Assembly: GCA_002429425.1 (NCBI GenBank)
Contig: DIZR01000067.1
Span: 763-9,406, forward strand
DNA length: 8,644 bases
Source of the DNA: Patescibacteria group bacterium UBA6023
GTDB lineage: Bacteria > Patescibacteriota > Minisyncoccia > Phycocordibacterales > UBA6899
Direction of reading: 5' to 3'
This document shows, piece after piece, positions 1 to 6,227 of the stretch (position 1 is the stretch's first letter; each line of letters begins with the position of its first letter). The position numbers and the translations under genes were made by a program. Below the pieces are notes generated by a model. That model had not been told where the DNA came from. It did not search any database and saw only the letters and a program-made list of their open reading frames with translations.

Positions 1-1413
1 ATCCAGGGAAGTCCGACATTAGCACGTATGGCATCGATATCATTGAGTGACACAACAACGGAGTCGCGTTTCATGATCTGGAATATGTCGTGGGAGGGAT
101 TCAAGGAACGTCCATTACTCGGATGGGGGCAAGATAATTTCCTCTATGTTTTTGCAGAGCATTATAATCCGAAGATGTGGAATCAAGAGCCATGGTTCGA
201 CCGTTCTCATGATGTGTTTTTTGACTGGCTCATTGCAGGTGGTGTACTTGGGCTCCTCGCGTATCTTTCGATGTTTGTCGCGGTGCTCTATTATCTTTGG
301 TTTGCTCGGAAGAAACACTTAACGATCATCGAGCGCAGTATCCTTACGGGAATGCTTGCGGGATATTTTGTACACAATATCTTTGTATTTGATAATCTGA
401 CGAGTTACATCATATTCTTCGGGATACTCGGATATATTCATACACTGCAGACTCATACCTCCGCCCCCGAAGTAACGCCGGCGAAAAAGGCGGGAGCGAA
501 AGAGGAGTTTGAGATGGCTGATCTGATGATCGCTGCGGTGGTTATATTTACTGCTACGTTTGGGATAATTTATTTTGTAAATATCAGAAACATTAATGCG
601 AACATGGCACTGATCGATGCGATACGCCCTGAAGGAATACTTGTTGCCGGAGAATCGAAGGGTGAAAAAAAGATTGCAATAAAAGACGTCCTTGACCTCG
701 GATTATTTGGTACCGGTGAGGCGCGTGAGCAATTGGCACAGATCGCGATACAAACGCAGGACCCACGCGTTCCTGCCGATATTAGGAAGATGTTCCACGA
801 CCTCACTGCATCGGAATTCGACAAGCAAATCACCGAAGATCCCACCAACGTTCGCATGCTTTCATTTGCCGCAACATTTTATTCACGCTTTGGTGAATAC
901 GACAAGGCGCTCCCACTTTTTGAAAAGGCACTTGCACTTTCACCGAAACGACAATCTATTTACTCTGATTTTGTTGGTACCTATATTGCAATGGGAAATT
1001 TTGCGCGCGCAGAAGAACTTGCAAAAACGTCATATGAGTTTGACAAAAGTAATCCAGAGCCTGCACTTATGTATGCAGTTACACTTATTTATCAGAACAA
1101 ATCTCCACTCGTCGATCCAATTCTCGCACCATTTGCAAATAGTCAAACTCCATATGACAATCGAATTATTGGGGCATATGCGAATACGAAACAATATCAG
1201 AAAGTTATTGAGCTTTTGAATGAGAAGATAGCAAGGGGATATGCATCGGGACGAGACTACTTCACACTTGCGGGTACATATCTTGAGCTTGGACAAAAAG
1301 ATTCCGCGATTGCAGCAGTAAAGAAAGCGATGAGCATTGATGCAAGTCTCAAAGATCAAGGAGAACAAGCAATAAAGGAAATAGAGAGTAAGGGGACATT
1401 GGGAACAAAGTAG
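1..1413 (+). CDS. O-antigen ligase/polymerase family protein with C-terminal TPR repeats (5' partial)
   Basis: The reading frame is open to base 1, and the residues before the first ATG (base 28) already fit the family pattern, so the true start lies upstream and this is a C-terminal fragment. Numbering from the Met at 28: an Arg (R14) and 'PLLGWGQDNF' (29-38), then 'DRSHDVFFDWLIAGG' (58-72), match the Wzy_C/WaaL ligase core. H61 is a candidate for the conserved periplasmic histidine of WaaL. Membrane segments lie near 66-92, 103-120, 124-141 and 165-185. From about 270 to 445 the protein is soluble and TPR-like, for example 'GEYDKALPLFEKALALSP' (289-306), 'GNFARAEELA' (323-332) and 'GQKDSAIAAVKKAMSID' (422-438). 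Family members join or polymerise lipid-linked glycans on the outer face of the cytoplasmic membrane; the TPR tail probably binds partner proteins. The exact glycan cannot be told. The gene ends in TAG. Confidence 0.88.
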   Translation: MQGSPTLARMASISLSDTTTESRFMIWNMSWEGFKERPLLGWGQDNFLYVFAEHYNPKMWNQEPWFDRSHDVFFDWLIAGGVLGLLAYLSMFVAVLYYLWFARKKHLTIIERSILTGMLAGYFVHNIFVFDNLTSYIIFFGILGYIHTLQTHTSAPEVTPAKKAGAKEEFEMADLMIAAVVIFTATFGIIYFVNIRNINANMALIDAIRPEGILVAGESKGEKKIAIKDVLDLGLFGTGEAREQLAQIAIQTQDPRVPADIRKMFHDLTASEFDKQITEDPTNVRMLSFAATFYSRFGEYDKALPLFEKALALSPKRQSIYSDFVGTYIAMGNFARAEELAKTSYEFDKSNPEPALMYAVTLIYQNKSPLVDPILAPFANSQTPYDNRIIGAYANTKQYQKVIELLNEKIARGYASGRDYFTLAGTYLELGQKDSAIAAVKKAMSIDASLKDQGEQAIKEIESKGTLGTK

Positions 1414-1448
1414 GATACGTAAGAATTTATTACTGGTAAAAATACGGA

Positions 1449-1482
1449 CCACTTTTCATAGCGCCATGTTAGAAAAGTGTGG
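1449..1482 (+). other. Imperfect stem-loop downstream of the ligase gene
   Basis: CCACTTTTC (1449-1457) can pair with GAAAA plus GTGG (1472-1482) with a two-base GT bulge, or as an uninterrupted 7-bp stem ACTTTTC/GAAAAGT. The loop is about 14 nt. It begins 35 nt after the ligase stop codon. No T-run follows on the + strand, so a standard intrinsic terminator is not supported. It could be a 3'-end processing or protective hairpin, or chance. Confidence 0.25.
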
Positions 1483-1513
1483 ATGTATAGTAAAAAAACT
1501 TTATTCCCATTTG

Positions 1514-1525
1514 TTATGTTAGAAT
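1514..1525 (+). promoter_or_regulatory. Candidate extended -10 promoter for the DedA/PAP2 gene
   Basis: TTATG-T-TAGAAT fits an extended -10 element (TG at 1517-1518, hexamer 1520-1525). The hexamer ends 7 nt before the ATG at 1533, so transcription would begin at about the start codon and give a leaderless mRNA. No convincing -35 box is seen. The same TTATG-N-TANNNT arrangement occurs at 3705-3716 and 7493-7504, which strengthens the call. No Shine-Dalgarno sequence precedes the ATG, as a leaderless start predicts. Confidence 0.45.
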
Positions 1526-1532
1526 AATTATC

Positions 1533-3632
1533 ATGGAGTTCGTCCAGAGTTTATTGCCGACAATTCAGCACTTGGGAGTCTGGGGATACTGGGTGGTATT
1601 CTTATTTTCTTTTTTTGAATCTCTAGCTTTTATTGGTTTCCTCATACCGGGTGCAACAGCGGTCGTCGTTTTTGGATTCTTATCCTCTCAAGGTTATCTT
1701 CACTTAGGTGATCTTATTTGGTTTGCGGCTTTCGGCGCAGTACTCGGTGATGGGATAAGTTACTATCTTGGTACAAAGGGAACTCGTTTTTTTAAGCACG
1801 AGAATCGCTTATTAAAAATCAGCCATCTTGAAACTGCACAAGAATTTTTCAAAAAACATGGCAATAAAAGTATTTTTCTGGGAAGATTTGTGGGGCCCTT
1901 GCGTGCGATTGTCCCATTTGTCGCGGGATTATCGAAAATGAACATTAAAATTTTCCTGTTTTGGAATATTTTGAGCGGTTTTGTGTGGGCGATAGTGCAC
2001 CTGCTTTTGGGGTATTTCTTTGGAGGAGCATTGGGTGCGATCGAAGCTTGGACGGGCAGATTGAGTATCTTTCTTGGTGGATTGACCTTGCTCCTCTTCG
2101 TAATATGGTTTCTTACGAAGAAGGGTCACCTATTTCTTAATTTTGTGAAATCAGTTAGCCGTTCAATAGGTGGTGCTATTGCGCGTAACCCCGATGTACA
2201 CAAACTATTCATTACTTACCCTCGGTTTTTTCGATTTATTCGAGAGAGGGTGGGGAGAGATAATTTTTCTGGCCTTCCGCTTACCGTATTCGGTATTGCA
2301 TCTCTTTATGTATTTCTTCTCTTTGTGGGTCTCACGCAAGATGTATTATCAGCGGATCCTATTGTCGCAGCAGATATTCGTTTGGCAAATCTTTTCTATG
2401 TGTTTCGCGATACGGAACTGATTAAATTTTTTCTATTTGTTACGGTTCTTGGAAAAATACAGATCGTGCTCTTTTTCGCACTTATATCTTCAGTAATTTT
2501 TTGGTTATGGAAAAAGCGCATCTATATCGCCACTCTTTGGCTCACCCTTTCCGGTACTCTCCTCTTTGTGTTTATGGGGAAATTGCTTGTACATCGAGCG
2601 CGTCCAAGCGGACTCATCCCTTATTACCATGAATCAAGTTTGTCATTTCCGAGCGGACATTCTGCAATGGCAATGGCGTTGTATGGTTTTTTTGTTTATT
2701 TTTTATGGAGACAATTGGGGAAATGGAAATATAAGACCACGGTACTTTTTATTGGCTCAGCACTCATTGTCCTTATTGGGCTGAGCAGGATGTATCTCGG
2801 TGTGCATTTTTTAAGTGATGTCCTGGGTGGGTATCTTATTGGTCTCATGTGGCTTATCATCGGTATCACCCTCACTGAGTGGTATGTACACCAGGAGAAA
2901 AAAGTAGCTACGTACGCTTCATCAAAAAAAATAAAATTCATCAGTGCATTTTTTATTGGGATCGGACTTGTTTTTTACATTATATATGCAGCTCACTACA
3001 AACCTCCTCTGAATACCTATGAACAGTCTACGACCATCGAGACTGGCATATCACCGGTAGATATTTTTTCCGGCAATTTATCAAAATCTAGCGAAGGCTT
3101 GCTCGGCAATCCACAAGAGCCATTTAATTTTATTATTATTGCCAAAAATCCCGAGGAACTCATGAGCATATTTGCGGATGCCGGGTGGTATGTTGCGGAT
3201 GAGCCAGATATAACATCGCTTGCCAGGACAGTAAAAGCAGCGATTCTCAAACAGCCGTATGAGAACGCTCCAGTGACACCTTCTTTTTGGAATGCGACAG
3301 TGCATGATTTTGCCTTTGAAAAACCAACTGAATTAAATACAGTGAGACAGCGACATCATATTCGCATATGGCAGACACACATTCAGACGTTGGATGGAAA
3401 ATTTATTTATATAGGCACGGCAAGTTTTGATAACGGTTTGAAGTGGTTTGTGACGCATAATATTAGTCCTCGTATTGATACTGAGCGAGAATTTTTATTT
3501 ACCGACCTCAATAAAACAGGATTACTTCTCCATGTTGAAAAAATTCAATTCGTTGATCCTGTGCTGGGTAAGAATTCTGCCGGCGAGCAATTTTTCACTG
3601 ATGGGAAAGCGTATCTTTTGTATCTAAAGTAG
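1533..3632 (+). CDS. DedA family / PAP2 phosphatase / LssY C-terminal domain fusion membrane protein
   Basis: A 699-residue protein with three joined parts. (1) DedA/VTT domain, about 15-200: E29 in 'FFESLAFIGFLIPG', D73 in 'LGDGISYYLG', and 'GRFVGPLRAIVPFVAG' (117-132) with R118 and R124, the usual charged residues of this undecaprenyl-phosphate/lipid-transport family. (2) PAP2 acid phosphatase, about 245-450: all three motifs are intact, K350-x6-R357-P358, P373-S-G-H376, and S418-R419-x5-H425-x3-D429, so it should be catalytically active. (3) A further membrane helix near 468-488, then a soluble LssY_C-like domain, about 530-690, with 'AGWYVADEPD' (550-559), 'RHHIRIWQ' (607-614) and 'DTERE' (649-653). 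The likely role is dephosphorylation and flipping or recycling of a lipid-linked phosphate such as undecaprenyl pyrophosphate; the substrate is inferred. The same domain order is known from Legionella LssY. The start is the first ATG, giving a full DedA N-terminus. The gene ends in TAG. Confidence 0.93.
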   Translation: MEFVQSLLPTIQHLGVWGYWVVFLFSFFESLAFIGFLIPGATAVVVFGFLSSQGYLHLGDLIWFAAFGAVLGDGISYYLGTKGTRFFKHENRLLKISHLETAQEFFKKHGNKSIFLGRFVGPLRAIVPFVAGLSKMNIKIFLFWNILSGFVWAIVHLLLGYFFGGALGAIEAWTGRLSIFLGGLTLLLFVIWFLTKKGHLFLNFVKSVSRSIGGAIARNPDVHKLFITYPRFFRFIRERVGRDNFSGLPLTVFGIASLYVFLLFVGLTQDVLSADPIVAADIRLANLFYVFRDTELIKFFLFVTVLGKIQIVLFFALISSVIFWLWKKRIYIATLWLTLSGTLLFVFMGKLLVHRARPSGLIPYYHESSLSFPSGHSAMAMALYGFFVYFLWRQLGKWKYKTTVLFIGSALIVLIGLSRMYLGVHFLSDVLGGYLIGLMWLIIGITLTEWYVHQEKKVATYASSKKIKFISAFFIGIGLVFYIIYAAHYKPPLNTYEQSTTIETGISPVDIFSGNLSKSSEGLLGNPQEPFNFIIIAKNPEELMSIFADAGWYVADEPDITSLARTVKAAILKQPYENAPVTPSFWNATVHDFAFEKPTELNTVRQRHHIRIWQTHIQTLDGKFIYIGTASFDNGLKWFVTHNISPRIDTEREFLFTDLNKTGLLLHVEKIQFVDPVLGKNSAGEQFFTDGKAYLLYLK

Positions 3633-3703
3633 GTTTTAGCGATGTTGATACATATTCATCGCGCAATACACAGCGTACACACTCAGTGAAGAATTCTCTG
3701 AGC

Positions 3704-3724
3704 TTTATGATATACTTATAAAAT
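3704..3724 (+). promoter_or_regulatory. Candidate extended -10 promoter in the transporter leader
   Basis: TTATG-A-TATACT (3705-3716) is a good extended -10, with TG at 3708-3709 and the hexamer at 3711-3716. The 21-bp block 3704-3724 matches 7492-7512 at 18 positions, and the three differences are all A/G. The predicted start of transcription is near 3722-3724, which leaves a leader of about 140 nt before the ATG at 3863. No clear -35 box is seen; the CTCAG/CTGAG dyad (3682-3701) occupies that position and could be an operator. Confidence 0.5.
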
Positions 3725-3735
3725 AACAAGATATT

Positions 3736-3781
3736 TACGCGTGGGTGGGAGAAATAAAAAATAAGTTCTGCGTAGTTTTTT
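3736..3781 (+). terminator. Possible intrinsic terminator or attenuator with T-run
   Basis: TACGC (3736-3740) pairs with GCGTA (3770-3774), and AGAA (3750-3753) pairs with TTCT (3766-3769), so the continuous right arm TTCTGCGTA meets a left arm broken by the G-rich bulge GTGGGTGGG. Six T residues follow at 3776-3781. It lies about 100 nt after the DedA/PAP2 stop and just after the predicted transcription start near 3723. It could therefore end the upstream transcript or attenuate the transporter operon. The stem is weak, so the call is tentative. Confidence 0.3.
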
Positions 3782-3862
3782 GAAGTTTTAAGTGACAAGA
3801 AATGAGTTTAATATGTCTTGCTTAATAAAAAATTTCCGTTGTACTCTTAAAAAATAAAAAGT

Positions 3863-5518
3863 ATGCAAAAAGTATTCTCATCAATTTTTACCACTATCGG
3901 AAATCTTCTGCGATCAAAAATTGCAATCAGCATTGTGGTGCTACTCGTCCTGGCATGGGGAGGGTATCGCTTCTTTCATCCTCGCCCGACATATCAATTT
4001 GTAACCGTACAAGATGGATCGATCGTTGAGTCAGTTTCACTGACAGGAAATACTGTACCTACCAAGAGTGTTTCTTTGGCATTTGGTAGTAGTGGAATTA
4101 TTTCCTATACATATTCCGAACTTGGAAGGCGAGTACATGCTGGGCAGGTATTAGCAGAACTTAATACAAGTGATCTTGCATCGGGACTTCGTCAAGCACA
4201 AGCAAATGTTGGTGTACAACAAGCACTCGTTGCACAGGGTGAGGCGAGTGTCGCGAGTGCGATGGCTAAACTTGAAGGGTTGCAAGCCGGTGCACGACCC
4301 GAAGATATTGCCGCCTCACAGGCGGCGCTCGATAAGGCAAAGCAAGATCTTGCGAATATGTACGGAAGTATCAGTGACGCCTCTATCGACAGTTATACAA
4401 AGGCAAACGATGCCGTGCGAACTCAAGTCGACATATTCTTTTCTAACGGAGACACCCAGACGCCCAAACTTACGTACATTACTGCGAACTCCCAAGCAGA
4501 GAGTGACGCTGAAGCGGAGAGACTTTCCGCGACTACGATACTCAATGCATGGCAAAAACAACTTGCAAGCATCGGTCAATCAAATACCGGACTTGAAGCA
4601 CTACTGCAAAACGAAATCTCATATCTTGAAACAATAAGACAATTACTCAATAGTCTTTCAAAAACATTGGATCTTGCCCCCGGCTTAAGTGCGTCAAATC
4701 TTCTTATCTATAAGGCGGATGTTTCTGTGGCAGTCAATGAGGTAAACATTGCTACAAAAAATCTTAATATCATTTCTCAAAATATCGCGTCACAAAAGTT
4801 AACGGTTTCACAATTGCAGGCACAGCTTGATCTCAAGCGCGTTGGGCCTCTTCCTGCTGACATTTCTGCACAACAGGCACAAATCAAGCAGGCAGAGGCG
4901 AATGTGAGTGCAGAGCAAGCGCAAGTCAAGCAAGCACAAGCAAGTGTGGATGGTGCGATGGCAAAACTTCAGAATGCAGAGATCGTCGCCCCTATTGCAG
5001 GTACTATTACGCAATTTGACGCAAAAGTGGGACAACAGGCTTCACCAAGCACACCTCTTATTTCTATTATGTCGAGTGGTGGCTATGAGATAGACTCAGG
5101 TGTTTCTGAAACTGATGTTGGGAAGATCTCAGTTGATAATAAGGTCACCATGACGTTGGATGCTTTCCCTGGTGAAACATTTGCGGGATCAGTATTCTAC
5201 GTTGCGCCATCCGAAACAAATACACAAGGAGTCGTCAGCTATCAAGTGAAAATCTCATTCACTAAACCCGATTCACGATTAAAGAGTGGGCTCACCGCAA
5301 ATATTGATATACAAACAAAGCGCAAGGATAATGTGCTGATTCTTCCGCAGTATGCTATTTTGCAGAACGATGTAGGGGTATTTGTGGAAACGCTTGAAAA
5401 CAACAAGGTAAAGCAAAATCCGGTCATACTCGGTATTCAAGATCTGAAGGGAAATGTTGAGGTAATCTCTGGCGTCACGAGTGGAGAACAAGTATTAAAT
5501 ATCGGCCTTAAATCATAA
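3863..5518 (+). CDS. MacA/HlyD-like membrane-fusion (periplasmic adaptor) protein of an ABC transporter
   Basis: 551 residues, well above E. coli MacA (371). Order: short cytoplasmic N-terminus; one membrane anchor, about 19-38; first half of a lipoyl-like domain, about 45-100 ('LGRRVHAGQVLAEL', 87-100); first hairpin helix, about 102-165, containing 'GARPEDIAASQAAL'; an extra mostly helical insert, about 166-310; the returning helix, about 311-372, with a 14-residue tandem repeat (338-351, 352-365); second lipoyl half 'APIAGTITQFDAKVGQ' (376-391); beta-barrel, about 405-485; membrane-proximal domain, about 488-551 ('ILPQYAILQNDVGVFVE', 493-509). It should form an extracytoplasmic collar on the permease encoded two genes downstream. 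No Shine-Dalgarno sequence precedes the ATG. The TAA stop overlaps the next ATG by one base, which points to a co-translated operon. In a cell without an outer membrane it resembles Bacillus YknX in role. Substrate unknown. Confidence 0.92.
   Translation: MQKVFSSIFTTIGNLLRSKIAISIVVLLVLAWGGYRFFHPRPTYQFVTVQDGSIVESVSLTGNTVPTKSVSLAFGSSGIISYTYSELGRRVHAGQVLAELNTSDLASGLRQAQANVGVQQALVAQGEASVASAMAKLEGLQAGARPEDIAASQAALDKAKQDLANMYGSISDASIDSYTKANDAVRTQVDIFFSNGDTQTPKLTYITANSQAESDAEAERLSATTILNAWQKQLASIGQSNTGLEALLQNEISYLETIRQLLNSLSKTLDLAPGLSASNLLIYKADVSVAVNEVNIATKNLNIISQNIASQKLTVSQLQAQLDLKRVGPLPADISAQQAQIKQAEANVSAEQAQVKQAQASVDGAMAKLQNAEIVAPIAGTITQFDAKVGQQASPSTPLISIMSSGGYEIDSGVSETDVGKISVDNKVTMTLDAFPGETFAGSVFYVAPSETNTQGVVSYQVKISFTKPDSRLKSGLTANIDIQTKRKDNVLILPQYAILQNDVGVFVETLENNKVKQNPVILGIQDLKGNVEVISGVTSGEQVLNIGLKS
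4874..4957 (+). repeat. Two tandem 14-residue (42-bp) heptad-type repeats in the adaptor coiled coil
   Basis: Residues 338-351 (QAQIKQAEANVSAE) and 352-365 (QAQVKQAQASVDGA) of the adaptor are diverged copies of one 14-residue unit, equal to two heptads. A related pattern, 'ASV..AMAKL' (128-137 and 360-369), appears on the first helix, as expected for the two antiparallel arms of an adaptor hairpin. The DNA copies have drifted at silent sites, so the duplication is not recent. Confidence 0.6.
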
Positions 5519-6225
5519 TGATCGAAATACACAGCTTAAAAAAAGAATATTTGGAAGAAGAGACACCAACGCAGGCATTGCGTGGCGTGACATTTTCGAT
5601 CGAGAGAGGTGAATTTGTTTCCATTATGGGTCCTTCGGGTTCCGGTAAATCAACACTCCTTCACATATTGAGCTTTCTTGATCGTCCGACCGGTGGGTCG
5701 TACAAATTTGAGGGCAGGAGTATCGATGAAATGACGGATCAGGAGCTTGCGCATGTGCGCAATAAGAACATGGGCTTTGTTTTTCAATCATTTAATCTAC
5801 TCTCACGGTTAAGTGTGCATGACAATGTGGAGATACCCCTTCTCTATTCCGATACGCCACCGAATAAGCGCCGGGCACTTGTAGAGGAGGCTGTTCGATC
5901 GGTGGGGCTTGAAGAAAAACTACATACGGAAGCGGGGCGCCTCTCGGGCGGACAAAAGCAACGCGTGGCCATTGCACGAGCACTTGTAACTGATCCAGAT
6001 GTTGTCTTTGCTGATGAGCCGACTGGGAATCTTGATTCGCAATCCGGACTACAAATCATGGAAATACTTGAGTCGTTGCATGAGAAGGGTCGAACGGTGG
6101 TATTGGTGACGCATGAGACTCAGACGGCTGAATTTGCAGATCGCATTATTCGAATGAAAGATGGGATGGTGGAAAGTGACAAGCTGATCACCGCCAATCG
6201 TATTCATCGTAGCACCCTCAAATAA
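5518..6225 (+). CDS. ABC transporter ATP-binding protein, MacB/LolD/YknY type
   Basis: 235 residues, the normal size for this family, with every ATPase motif intact: Walker A 'GPSGSGKST' (38-46), Q-loop Q90 in '[10 protein letters not shown]', signature 'LSGGQKQR' (142-149), Walker B 'DVVFADEP' (161-168), D-loop 'NLDS' (171-174), H-loop H199 in 'VLVTHE'. The '[10 protein letters not shown]' and 'ADEPTGNLD' sequences are typical of the MacB/LolD/FtsE group. It hydrolyses ATP in the cytoplasm to drive the FtsX-like permease that follows. The ATG overlaps the TAA of the adaptor gene (TAATG), and no Shine-Dalgarno sequence is seen, so translation probably depends on termination-reinitiation. Two bases separate its TAA from the permease ATG. 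Confidence 0.96.
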   Translation: MIEIHSLKKEYLEEETPTQALRGVTFSIERGEFVSIMGPSGSGKSTLLHILSFLDRPTGGSYKFEGRSIDEMTDQELAHVRNKNMGFVFQSFNLLSRLSVHDNVEIPLLYSDTPPNKRRALVEEAVRSVGLEEKLHTEAGRLSGGQKQRVAIARALVTDPDVVFADEPTGNLDSQSGLQIMEILESLHEKGRTVVLVTHETQTAEFADRIIRMKDGMVESDKLITANRIHRSTLK

Positions 6226-6227
6226 AT

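Larger units (their letters stand above)
3633..3862. other. 230-bp intergenic region before the transporter operon
   Basis: No credible coding frame is seen. In order it holds: a 6-bp inverted repeat GCGATG/CATCGC (3639-3644 and 3657-3662, 12-nt loop, no T-run); a 5-bp dyad CTCAG/CTGAG (3682-3701) enclosing the palindrome AGAATTCT; a strong-looking extended -10 (3705-3716); a hairpin with a T-run (3736-3781); an imperfect repeat AAG-tga-CAAGA / TCTTGCTT (about 3791-3823); and an A-rich stretch running to the ATG at 3863. The region could serve both as the 3' end of the DedA/PAP2 transcript and as the regulated leader of the transporter operon. Confidence 0.6.

Noticed and set aside
692..1219. 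A 175-residue + strand frame inside the ligase gene
   Set aside because: It overlaps the ligase in another frame, has a His/Ser/Leu-biased composition with no domain pattern, and the ligase frame reads as a clear TPR protein. It is a shadow frame.
1030..1452. A 140-residue minus-strand frame
   Set aside because: It is Cys-, Ile- and Leu-rich, antisense to the TPR region, with no motif. The true coding signal is on the + strand.
1449..1482. Hairpin after the ligase gene as an intrinsic terminator
   Set aside because: The stem can form, but no T-run follows it on either strand, so it is listed only as a stem-loop.
3639..3662. GCGATG/CATCGC hairpin just after the DedA/PAP2 stop as a terminator
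   Set aside because: The 6-bp stem has a 12-nt loop and is followed by GCAATACACA, not a T-run.
3720..3862. Riboswitch or small protein gene in the transporter leader
   Set aside because: No known riboswitch core could be recognised. The only short frame, beginning GTG at 3741, ends after seven codons.
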